15,740 nucleotides of DNA, from contig CAYJII010000044.1 in assembly GCA_964370225.1 (NCBI GenBank), forward strand, positions 1 to 15,740, in the 5' to 3' direction. The stretch is from CAYJII01 sp964370225 (lineage in GTDB: Bacteria > Bacillota > Clostridia > Oscillospirales > Ruminococcaceae). The notes beneath the pieces were generated by a model. The model was not told the DNA's origin. It did no database searches and worked only from the letters and a program-made list of their open reading frames with translations. A program made the position numbers and the translations under genes. This document shows, piece by piece, positions 6,537 through 13,587 of the stretch; the first letter of the stretch is position 1, and each line of letters opens with the position of its first letter.

Positions 6537-7716
6537 CTTAAGAACAAATTTTGCTGGAATTAAAATGCTCAATCCTTTTATGTTAGCATCTGCGCCACCC
6601 AGTACTAACGTCGAATGCATAGCAAGAGCGTTTGAAGCAGGCTGGGGTGGTGCGGTAATCAAAACAGTACAGTATACACCAAGATGGACTAAAAAAAATG
6701 TTACTCCTAGGATATGCGCATATAAAGATAATGGGAAAATATTGGGGTTTACAAATTTCGAGATTGGTAGTCCCAAATCGCTAGATGATTGGGCTGAAGG
6801 TATAAACTGGCTAAAAGAAAGATTTCCTGAACATGCGGTATTTGGTAGCTTGATGCACACTGACATTCTAGATGAAAGCGAGTGGAGAAAAACTACAATC
6901 ATCTTAGATGAAGCAGGAGTGGACGGAATAGAATTAAATTTATCATGTTCACATGGGCAAGCAGAAAGTGGTTGCGGGGCTGCCTTGGGAAGTGATGATG
7001 AAAAAATAAAAGAAATAGTTTCATGGGTGCGAGGTGAAACTTCAAAAGTGGTAATGCCAAAACTTACAGCGCTAACTATGGATATACAAAGTAAGGGCAA
7101 GTCAGCTAAAGCAGGTGGTGCAGATGCAATAACAGCTATCAATACCATAAGCTCATTACCAGGACTTGACATAGATAAATTAACACCATATAACTCCGTT
7201 GAAGGTATGACTGCATTTCAAGGGCTAAGTGGCAAAGCTATAAAGCCAATAGCGCTGCGATGCGTAGCACAATTATCGCAAGCAGTCGATATACCGATTT
7301 CTGCCAGTGGTGGAATTTATGACTGGAGAGATGCGGTTGAATTTATCGCTTTAGGAGCTAGTTCATTGCAAGTATGTTCAGCGGTAATGGAAAATGGATA
7401 TGGTATTATTAAAAAAATTAAAGCAGACCTCGTAGGCTATATGGAGCAAAAAAACTTTGCAACAATAGAAGATTTCCGTGGGAGAGCTCTTGGACATATC
7501 ACACAACAAATAAAGCTTAATCGTGACATTAAACTAAAAGCTAATATTGATGTTCAAAAATGCATAAAATGCAAACGATGTGCTACTGTATGTAGGGATA
7601 ATGGGTATGGGGCTATAACTATCGATGATGGGAATGTATCGGTAAATAAAAGTAAATGTGATGGCTGTGGTTTATGCTCGCAAGTGTGTATGAAAGACTG
7701 TATTAATTTAGCGTAA
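6529..7716 (+). CDS. preA: Dihydropyrimidine dehydrogenase, PreA-type subunit
   Basis: This 395-residue protein (from the TTG start) reduces the 5,6 double bond of uracil or thymine in the reductive pyrimidine pathway. It has a dihydroorotate-dehydrogenase-like FMN barrel (about 1-310) and a C-terminal two-cluster ferredoxin domain. Active-site residues known from mammalian DPD can be matched: K45 in GWGGAVIKT, N76 and E78 in GFTNFE, N137-L-S-C140 with C140 as catalytic acid, and N205-T206. The ferredoxin motifs are complete: C345, C348, C351, C355 and C377, C380, C383, C387, though the usual proline after the fourth cysteine is missing in both. Bacterial DPD normally pairs with the flavoprotein PreT; no preT is in this window, so the electron donor is unclear. 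A related ring or orotate as substrate cannot be excluded, but the uracil-binding set is intact. Confidence 0.9.
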   Translation: MPSLRTNFAGIKMLNPFMLASAPPSTNVECIARAFEAGWGGAVIKTVQYTPRWTKKNVTPRICAYKDNGKILGFTNFEIGSPKSLDDWAEGINWLKERFPEHAVFGSLMHTDILDESEWRKTTIILDEAGVDGIELNLSCSHGQAESGCGAALGSDDEKIKEIVSWVRGETSKVVMPKLTALTMDIQSKGKSAKAGGADAITAINTISSLPGLDIDKLTPYNSVEGMTAFQGLSGKAIKPIALRCVAQLSQAVDIPISASGGIYDWRDAVEFIALGASSLQVCSAVMENGYGIIKKIKADLVGYMEQKNFATIEDFRGRALGHITQQIKLNRDIKLKANIDVQKCIKCKRCATVCRDNGYGAITIDDGNVSVNKSKCDGCGLCSQVCMKDCINLA

Positions 7717-7727
7717 GGAGTGATTTT

Positions 7728-9101
7728 GTGTATCAAAATATCAGCATTATTAATGCACTATTAGTATCGAGTGATGGTGTGAAAAAAAGCAACTTGTACA
7801 TAAGTGGCGGTAAAATCACCAAAATTAGTGAAGCTAAAGATGAATCATTTGACACTGAAATTACAATTGACGGAGAAGGTTTATTGCTCTTTCCTGGTAT
7901 GATTGATACACATGTGCACTTGCGCGATTCTGATTTTTCTTATAGGGAAAGCTTTAATTCTGGGACAAAAGCTGCTGCAACTGCCGGTATTACAACAGTT
8001 CTTGAAATGCCAGGTTGCACTAAACCTGCATCTACCTGTGAAAACTTAAAGCAGAGGTATGAGCAAAGTTTAAAACAAGCTTATGTAAACATTGGGTTTT
8101 ATGGTGGAGCTGGTTTTGATAACATAGAACATATACTCCCGCTTGCAAAAGCTGGTGTGGTAGGATTTAAAACTTTTAGAATGCCACCGGTAAAAGGTAG
8201 AGAAAAGGAGTTTTATGGCTTGTGTTCAGTAAGTTTTGATGACTTAGTTTCAGTAATGACACAAGTAGCAAAAACAAATTTGAGTTTAACGATACATTGT
8301 GAAGATAATGATATTATTTTAAAAGAAACTGCTACTCAAGTAAAACAAGGCAGTACTTTAAGCGAGTTTTCAAAATCCAGACCAGAAATCGCTGAGATTA
8401 TTTCAGTTAAGCAAGCTATTGCTGCGGCTAAAATTACTGGTTGCAAAACAATTATTGCTCATGTTAGCTCACCAAAATCGGTAAAGCTTATTAACCTTGC
8501 AAAAAAAGACGGAGTAAACATATATGTTGAAACTTGTCCGCAATATATGTTTTTTGATGAAGATAGCATCAAAAAACATAGCGTGTTCGCAAGGATAAAA
8601 CCGCCTATAAGAAGTAAGGATAGCGCTGATGAATTAATAAAACATTTTATTGATGGAGATATTGATATTATCGGGAGTGATCATGCACCATATACTTATG
8701 AGGAAAAACTAAGCAGTGGTGAGGATATATGGAAAACATATGATGGCATACCTTCACTTGAAATGAGCTTGCGCCTCTTGCTAAATTTATATGATGGAGA
8801 TGAGCGTATATATCAGCGAATTGCAGAATGTACAGCTAAAAGGGCAGCGGGAATATTTAATCTTAGTGGCAAAGGTGAAATTAAAGTTGGATATGATGCT
8901 GATTTAGTGTTAATTAAGCAATTAAAAGCTAAAAAAGAAATGGATATTTCAGATATGTATAGCAAGTGTAAGGCATCTGCTATAATATATGACAAGATGT
9001 TAATTTCTCACGAAATACAGCACACTTTGATTGATGGCAAAATAGTTTATACTAATAATGCTGATTTAGCTGATAAATGTTATGGGAAAATAATTAATTG
9101 A
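7728..9101 (+). CDS. Cyclic amidohydrolase (dihydropyrimidinase/allantoinase/dihydroorotase superfamily)
   Basis: This 457-residue metal-dependent enzyme would open the reduced ring by hydrolysing the cyclic amide. The binuclear-metal ligands are all present: H62 and H64 (DTHVHLRD), carboxylated lysine K148 (GFKTF), H190 (IHCED), H245 (IAHVSS) and D318 (GSDHAP). The wording of the motifs (HVHLRD, ETCPQYMFF, RIKPPIRS, GSDHAPYTYEEK) is closer to allantoinase/dihydroorotase than to classical D-hydantoinase or dihydropyrimidinase. Sequence alone therefore does not settle whether it acts on dihydrouracil, a hydantoin, allantoin or dihydroorotate. Its place between preA and two amidohydrolases favours a dihydropyrimidinase role. 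It starts at GTG 7728 with AAGGAG at 7715-7720 overlapping the preA stop codon. Confidence 0.88.
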   Translation: MYQNISIINALLVSSDGVKKSNLYISGGKITKISEAKDESFDTEITIDGEGLLLFPGMIDTHVHLRDSDFSYRESFNSGTKAAATAGITTVLEMPGCTKPASTCENLKQRYEQSLKQAYVNIGFYGGAGFDNIEHILPLAKAGVVGFKTFRMPPVKGREKEFYGLCSVSFDDLVSVMTQVAKTNLSLTIHCEDNDIILKETATQVKQGSTLSEFSKSRPEIAEIISVKQAIAAAKITGCKTIIAHVSSPKSVKLINLAKKDGVNIYVETCPQYMFFDEDSIKKHSVFARIKPPIRSKDSADELIKHFIDGDIDIIGSDHAPYTYEEKLSSGEDIWKTYDGIPSLEMSLRLLLNLYDGDERIYQRIAECTAKRAAGIFNLSGKGEIKVGYDADLVLIKQLKAKKEMDISDMYSKCKASAIIYDKMLISHEIQHTLIDGKIVYTNNADLADKCYGKIIN

Positions 9102-9110
9102 GGTGGTAGT

Positions 9111-10325
9111 ATGCTAAAATCTAATGGAGAGAGAATGTTGGGAAGAATTAAAAAAATTGCCTCTTTTTCTGATGATGCAAATATGATAACGCGACTAACT
9201 TATAGCAAATCATGGGTAGAGTGTATAAATTGGCTTAGTGGTGTTATGAAAGAAGAAGGCATGCAAGTGCGCATGGATTCTTTTGGGAATTTAATAGGAT
9301 TATATAATCCTTTTGATAGCAAGAAAAAACCTGTTGCAATAGCTTCACATATCGACACTGTGAAAAATGCAGGAGCATACGACGGAGTAGCTGGAATAGT
9401 CGTGGGATTAGAAATCGTTTCAATGCTAAAAGAAAATAATATTGTGCCAAAGCGCCCAATAGAAGTTATAGCTACAGCGGACGAAGAAGGAGCGATATGT
9501 CAAAAAGGGTATTTTGGCGCTAGGTTTATGACAGGGATGATGAGCATAAAAGAAGTCTTAAGTTATAAAAACATAGAAAATAAAAACCTTATAGCATTAC
9601 AAAAAGAAAGCGGGATTTTTGATAACAATAAATTTGGGGAAGACATCGGATGGGCAAAAGACTATTATGATAGCTTTTATGAAGTGCATATTGAACAAGG
9701 CGATGTTTTGCATAAAGCGAATATGGAAATAGGCGTGGTAAAAGGAGTTGTAGGAATTGGGAGAATTGGTTTTGAATATTATGGGGAGGCAGACCATGCA
9801 GGGCCTACTAGCATGTCAGGCAGAAAAGATTCTCTTGTAGCCTCTAGTGATGCGATAACTAAAATTTGGGAATTAGCTCAAAAACACAATAATCGCGCAG
9901 TTATCACTATTGGTAGGATTACTAATTCACCCAATATACATAATGTGATTTCTGATTTAACCTCATTTATTGTCGATTATCGTTCGGATGATGATAATTT
10001 GTCACATGAATTAGCAAAAAATGTTATAGAAATATGCAATGAAGTATCAAATAAATATGGAGTAAATTGCAGTATAAATAAAAATATATACACGCCTGTT
10101 AAATTGTTTAATGACAAGCTAATCGGAGAAATAGAGCAATTAAACATTCCAAAATCAATGAAACTTTTTAGCTGGGCAGGACATGATGCAAAAGCTTTTG
10201 CAGAAATTGTGCCTACTGCAATGATTTTTATGCCAAGTGTAAATGGGAAAAGCCATTCCCCACTTGAGTATACTGAGATTAAAAGTTTTGAAATTGTGTG
10301 TGATAATATAGCTAGTTTGTTTTAA
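9111..10325 (+). CDS. M20-family amidohydrolase (N-carbamoyl-amino-acid hydrolase / allantoate amidohydrolase type)
   Basis: This 404-residue metalloenzyme probably hydrolyses the ureido group of the opened ring, releasing CO2 and ammonia. Family metal ligands are recognisable: H80 (ASHIDT), D91 (AYDG), E126 in the DEEG motif (E125 being the probable general base), H193 (EVHIEQG) and H382 (SHSPLEYT). A lid/dimerisation domain sits in the middle, with VVKGVVGIGRIGFEYYGEADHAGPTSM typical of the AllC/AmaB/beta-alanine synthase branch. The length fits that branch (about 400-420). Its position after the cyclic amidohydrolase supports beta-ureidopropionase or N-carbamoyl-amino-acid hydrolase activity; allantoate amidohydrolase is the main alternative. 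The ATG follows a TGAGGTGG site that overlaps the previous stop codon. Confidence 0.88.
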   Translation: MLKSNGERMLGRIKKIASFSDDANMITRLTYSKSWVECINWLSGVMKEEGMQVRMDSFGNLIGLYNPFDSKKKPVAIASHIDTVKNAGAYDGVAGIVVGLEIVSMLKENNIVPKRPIEVIATADEEGAICQKGYFGARFMTGMMSIKEVLSYKNIENKNLIALQKESGIFDNNKFGEDIGWAKDYYDSFYEVHIEQGDVLHKANMEIGVVKGVVGIGRIGFEYYGEADHAGPTSMSGRKDSLVASSDAITKIWELAQKHNNRAVITIGRITNSPNIHNVISDLTSFIVDYRSDDDNLSHELAKNVIEICNEVSNKYGVNCSINKNIYTPVKLFNDKLIGEIEQLNIPKSMKLFSWAGHDAKAFAEIVPTAMIFMPSVNGKSHSPLEYTEIKSFEIVCDNIASLF

Positions 10326-10335
10326 GGAGGTTACT

Positions 10336-11139
10336 ATGAGTAAAGTGAAAATAGGGTTAATACAAACTGAATGCAAATTAATGGATATAGAATATAACTT
10401 AAGCATGATAAAAAGACTAGCAATAAAAGCAAAAAAGCAAGGTGCGCATATTATTGCTCTTCCTGAATTTTCGACTACTGGATATAAGCTTGATGCAATG
10501 CGTAGCCATTTTGACAAGCTAAGCCAAGAGACGAAAAATATCTCAACTAATTTTTTCAAAGACTTAGCAAAAGAATTAAGTATTTATATCATTGCAGGAG
10601 TTGTAGCAAACAATGATGATGGCAATATTACTAATTCTGCGCTGATAATTGATGATAATGGAGAGCTATTGGGAGTTTATAATAAGAATTTTTTGTTTGG
10701 CGATGAGAAAAAATATTTTACCAGTGATGATGTGTTTCCAGTTTTTGATACAAAATTTGGGCGCATCGGAGTGATAATTTGCTACGATAATAACTTCCCC
10801 GAACCATCTAGAGTATTAGCGCTTAAAGGAGCAGAGATTATATTTTGCTTAGCTGCATGGCGCACGCAAGAACGTGAGATTTTTGATTTGATGACAATGT
10901 CTCATGCTTGCGAAAACACAGTTTATATGTGTACTGTTAATCAGTATAAAAAGGAGGATGACTTATTTTTGTTTGGAGGCAGTCTTGTCGCAAACCCACG
11001 TGGCGAGATAGTGGCTCAATCAAAAGCTCAAGGTGAAGATATTGTTTATTGTCAAATAGATTTAAGTTCACTAAAAGAGTACAAAGAGCAGTTACCGGTG
11101 CTTAATGATTATCGGAATATTTTAAAAGAACAAAAATAG
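10336..11139 (+). CDS. Nitrilase-superfamily carbon-nitrogen hydrolase
   Basis: This 267-residue cytoplasmic amidase has the complete nitrilase triad: E44 (ALPEFSTTGY), K117 (GVYNKNFLF) and nucleophile C149 (GVIICYDNNFPEPSR). A histidine common after the catalytic lysine (KxHLF) is replaced by F119, which marks it as divergent. The superfamily includes eukaryotic-type beta-ureidopropionase, N-carbamoylputrescine amidase, N-carbamoyl-D-amino-acid hydrolase and omega-amidase. It could be a second decarbamoylating enzyme beside the M20 protein, or act on another amide product. The start has AAGGAGG 10 nt downstream of the previous stop. It is the last gene of the operon; a non-coding region follows. 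Confidence 0.9.
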   Translation: MSKVKIGLIQTECKLMDIEYNLSMIKRLAIKAKKQGAHIIALPEFSTTGYKLDAMRSHFDKLSQETKNISTNFFKDLAKELSIYIIAGVVANNDDGNITNSALIIDDNGELLGVYNKNFLFGDEKKYFTSDDVFPVFDTKFGRIGVIICYDNNFPEPSRVLALKGAEIIFCLAAWRTQEREIFDLMTMSHACENTVYMCTVNQYKKEDDLFLFGGSLVANPRGEIVAQSKAQGEDIVYCQIDLSSLKEYKEQLPVLNDYRNILKEQK

Positions 11140-11155
11140 CTCACTAAATAATAAT

Positions 11156-11167
11156 TTGTTGCAACAA
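11156..11167. repeat. 12-bp perfect palindrome between the operons
   Basis: TTGTTGCAACAA is self-complementary and sits 16 bases after the nitrilase gene. It has no loop and no T-run, so it is not a convincing terminator. It lies about 36 bp upstream of the trp -35 box and could be an operator or chance. Bases 11140-11200 otherwise hold nothing recognisable. Confidence 0.3.
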
Positions 11168-11202
11168 TCGTGTAAGCGTTATGTAATATTTTGTTTTACC
11201 CA

Positions 11203-11231
11203 TTGACAATTTGACTATAGTATGTTAGAAT
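11203..11231 (+). promoter_or_regulatory. Vegetative (sigma-A-type) promoter of the trp operon
   Basis: A perfect TTGACA -35 (11203-11208) and a TAGAAT -10 (11226-11231, 5 of 6 matches) are separated by exactly 17 bp. The predicted transcript start is near 11238, just ahead of the first T-box helix. A strong constitutive promoter with control placed in the leader is the usual T-box arrangement. Confidence 0.88.
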
Positions 11232-11237
11232 ATAGAA

Positions 11238-11527
11238 AATTTAATATGTTAAACCGTTGAAGCGGAGATAAAAATAAGAAAAGAACTTACAGAGAGTCAG
11301 GGATGGTGTAATCCTGATAGCAACTGCTTATTAAATGGACCGCCGAGGGCTTGGTCAAAAGGAGAAATCCCTAGTATTCCAAGACGTGTTGGCTTACGTA
11401 AGTAGTCGGAAATGTGTTGGCATTTCGCAGAGTGTATAGGGATTTCCCTATAAATCAAGGTGGTACCACGGGTGTATTGTATTCTCGTCCTTGACAGATT
11501 AATTTCTGTCGAGGACTTTTTTATTTT
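11238..11527 (+). promoter_or_regulatory. Tryptophan-responsive T-box leader
   Basis: The leader senses uncharged tRNA-Trp. Stem I carries the conserved AGAGAG element (11291-11296) and the distal loop GGGATGGTGTAATCC. The specifier loop presents TGG at 11336-11338, followed by ACCGCCGAGGGC in the usual context; UGG is the tryptophan codon. The T-box core AAGGTGGTACCACGG is at 11457-11471. Its bulge TGGT (11461-11464) would pair with the tRNA NCCA end. The antiterminator forms by pairing TCAAGG (11455-11460) with CCTTGA (11489-11494) and ACG (11468-11470) with CGT (11486-11488), which excludes the downstream terminator. The specifier matches the operon it precedes, so the assignment is firm. 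Confidence 0.95.
11487..11527 (+). terminator. T-box attenuator terminator
   Basis: Bases 11487-11498 pair with 11505-11516 (12 bp including one G-T pair) around a 6-nt loop, followed by TTTTTTATTTT. Its 5' arm shares bases 11487-11494 with the antiterminator, so the two structures are mutually exclusive. It stops transcription when tRNA-Trp is charged. Confidence 0.93.
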
Positions 11528-11557
11528 GCACAATAATAAATATATGGAGGAATTATT

Positions 11558-13012
11558 ATGGGATATTATCCAAGTTTGGAAGAGTTAAAAGATATTACAG
11601 CAAAAGGTGAATATAACAGTGTGCCTGTCACTTTGGGGTTGGATTTAAATATCAAAACAATTGACATATATAAAAAGCTAAAAAATATCAGTAAAAATGT
11701 ATTTATATTAGAATCCTGTGAAGATAGCAAAAATTTGGGTAGGTATAGTTTTTTAGGATTTGACCCAATTTTGGAAATAACTGCAAAAGATGGGAATATC
11801 AAAATCAACTCAGGGATGTCAATAGAAATAAAAGATTCCTCTCCTCACGAGTATATAAGGCAAATATTAGAGGAGAGAAAAAGTCCTAAAATCAATGGAT
11901 TGCCTCCATTTACAGGTGGATTAGTCGGGTATTTTTCGTACGACTTCATAAAATACTCTATACCAAAGTTAAAGCTTGATGCCAATGATGATGAAAACTT
12001 TAATGATGTTGATTTAATGCTTTTTAACAAATTGATTGCTGTTGATAATTTTGAAAAAAAGATAATATTTATTGTTAATATCAAAACTGACGAATTAAAT
12101 GAAAACTACAACAAAGCGGTTAATGAAATTCGGAATATGATAAATTTAATGCTTTCAGGTGAACTTGCAAAAGAAGAAAAGGGCGAGCTTTTAAGCGAGT
12201 TGAGAGAAACTTTTAGTAGGGAACAATTTGTTCAAATGGTTGAAAAAGCAAAGAAATATATCTACGAGGGTGACATTTTCCAAGTAGTGCTATCAAATAG
12301 ATTATCAGCGGATTTTAAAGGAAGTCTTATTGATGTGTATGAAAAGCTAAAAAAGAAAAATCCATCTCCATATATGTTTTATTTTTCAAGCAACGATATT
12401 GAAATGGCAGGTGCATCGCCTGAAACTTTAGTTAAGGCGATGGATAATAAAGTAATGACATACCCGCTGGCTGGAACGAGAAAAAGAGGGGTTACAGAAC
12501 AAGAGGATTTATTGCATGAAAAAGAATTGCTTGAAGATAAAAAAGAATGTGCTGAACATAATATGCTTGTGGATTTGGGAAGAAATGATATTGGGAAAAT
12601 TAGTGAATTTGGTACAGTCAAAGTAGAAGAATATATAAAAATACTTAGATTTTCTACGGTTATGCACATAGGATCAACTGTGACAGGGGATATAAAAAAA
12701 GATAAAGATGCACTCGATGCAGTAGATGCAATTTTACCTGCTGGTACTCTTTCTGGAGCTCCTAAAATACGTGCTATGGAGATAATTAATGAGCTTGAAA
12801 ATGAAAAGCGCGGAGTATATGGTGGAGCTATTGGATATTTAGATTTTAATGGTAATATTGACACTTGCATAGCAATAAGATTTGCATTTAAAAAGAATAA
12901 TAAAATATTCATTCGCTCAGGTGCTGGAATTGTTATGGACTCTGACCCTTTAAAAGAATACGAAGAGTGTATAAACAAGGCAAAATCAGTAGTTTCTGTA
13001 TTGGAGGAATAA
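11558..13012 (+). CDS. trpE: Anthranilate synthase component I
   Basis: This 484-residue protein converts chorismate plus ammonia, delivered by TrpG, to anthranilate, the first committed step of tryptophan synthesis. The N-terminal domain has LES at 51-53 followed by GRYSFLGFDP, the region that binds feedback tryptophan, and NPSPYMFYF near residue 268 completes that site. Catalytic chorismate-binding motifs are intact: AGTRKRG (about 305), DLGRND (about 343), GAPKIRAMEI (about 402) and RSGAGIVMDSDP (about 455). Together with the trp context, this favours TrpE over PabB. The ATG is 7 nt after GGAGG at 11546-11550 and lies about 30 nt after the T-box terminator, so expression should follow tRNA-Trp charging. 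Confidence 0.97.
   Translation: MGYYPSLEELKDITAKGEYNSVPVTLGLDLNIKTIDIYKKLKNISKNVFILESCEDSKNLGRYSFLGFDPILEITAKDGNIKINSGMSIEIKDSSPHEYIRQILEERKSPKINGLPPFTGGLVGYFSYDFIKYSIPKLKLDANDDENFNDVDLMLFNKLIAVDNFEKKIIFIVNIKTDELNENYNKAVNEIRNMINLMLSGELAKEEKGELLSELRETFSREQFVQMVEKAKKYIYEGDIFQVVLSNRLSADFKGSLIDVYEKLKKKNPSPYMFYFSSNDIEMAGASPETLVKAMDNKVMTYPLAGTRKRGVTEQEDLLHEKELLEDKKECAEHNMLVDLGRNDIGKISEFGTVKVEEYIKILRFSTVMHIGSTVTGDIKKDKDALDAVDAILPAGTLSGAPKIRAMEIINELENEKRGVYGGAIGYLDFNGNIDTCIAIRFAFKKNNKIFIRSGAGIVMDSDPLKEYEECINKAKSVVSVLEE
13003..13007 (+). promoter_or_regulatory. Ribosome binding site that decides the trpG start
   Basis: GGAGG here, 7 nt before the ATG at 13015, sets the trpG start two bases after the trpE stop codon. 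An in-frame TTG at 12967 would add 16 residues unlike the family's N-terminus and would overlap trpE widely; it is not used. Confidence 0.85.
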
Positions 13013-13014
13013 AA

Positions 13015-13587
13015 ATGGTATTAATAATAGATAATTATGATAGCTTTTCGTACAACTTATATCAAGCTATAGGAGAGATAAACCCGGATGTTAAAGTAAT
13101 AAAAAATGATGAGATGACAGTAGAAGAGATTGACGCTTTAGCACCTACGCATATTGTTTTGTCGCCAGGTCCGAAAAGACCAAAAGATGCAGGAGTTTGC
13201 CTTGAAGTTATTGATAAACTTCACACAAAATATCCAATGCTTGGAGTATGCTTGGGGCATCAGTCGATTTGTGAAGCTTTTGGCGCAACAATTAGCTATG
13301 CTAAAGAAATTTTTCATGGCAAGCAATCAGAAATCACACATAATAGTAGTATTTTATTCGCAGGATTAGATAGTGAAATTTTGGTAGCACGCTATCACTC
13401 TTTAGCTGCCTTAAAAAGTACTATTCCAATTGAGCTAATTGTTACTGCAACCACACAAGATGATGAAATAATGGCAGTAGAGCATAAGCTTTACCCTGTA
13501 TTCGGAGTCCAGTTCCACCCAGAATCAATACTGACACCTTGCGGCACAACAATCATCAAGAATTTTTTGGAGGTAAGCAATGATTAA
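13015..13587 (+). CDS. trpG: Anthranilate synthase component II (glutamine amidotransferase)
   Basis: This 190-residue class I glutamine amidotransferase supplies ammonia to TrpE. It opens with MVLIIDNYDSFSYNL, the family N-terminus. The oxyanion strand SPGP is at 50-53, and the catalytic triad is C79 (LGVCLGHQ), H168 and E170 (VQFHPES). The glycine expected after SPGPxxPxxAG is present (G60). It is a stand-alone protein, not fused to TrpD as in enterobacteria. Such subunits can also serve PabB in folate synthesis; dual use is possible, since no other copy can be seen from this window. It overlaps trpD by 8 bp, implying coupled translation. Confidence 0.96.
   Translation: MVLIIDNYDSFSYNLYQAIGEINPDVKVIKNDEMTVEEIDALAPTHIVLSPGPKRPKDAGVCLEVIDKLHTKYPMLGVCLGHQSICEAFGATISYAKEIFHGKQSEITHNSSILFAGLDSEILVARYHSLAALKSTIPIELIVTATTQDDEIMAVEHKLYPVFGVQFHPESILTPCGTTIIKNFLEVSND

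Noticed and set aside
6501..7172. A 223-codon open frame on the minus strand
   Set aside because: It lies wholly over preA and the end of the desulfidase-like gene, both of which have clear family motifs; its translation is serine/proline-rich with no recognisable domain and no convincing ribosome binding site.
7728..11139. Gut-type uric acid degradation cluster
   Set aside because: A hydantoinase-type and an M20 enzyme are shared with it, but xanthine dehydrogenase-like, carbamoyltransferase and diaminopropionate ammonia-lyase genes are absent, and preA points to pyrimidines.
12379..12978. A 199-codon open frame on the minus strand
   Set aside because: It is antisense to the conserved catalytic half of trpE and its serine-rich translation looks like a shadow of that gene.
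12967..13014. Longer trpG starting at TTG 12967
   Set aside because: It would overlap trpE and add residues foreign to the family; ATG 13015 has GGAGG 7 nt upstream and yields the typical MVLIIDNYDSF start.
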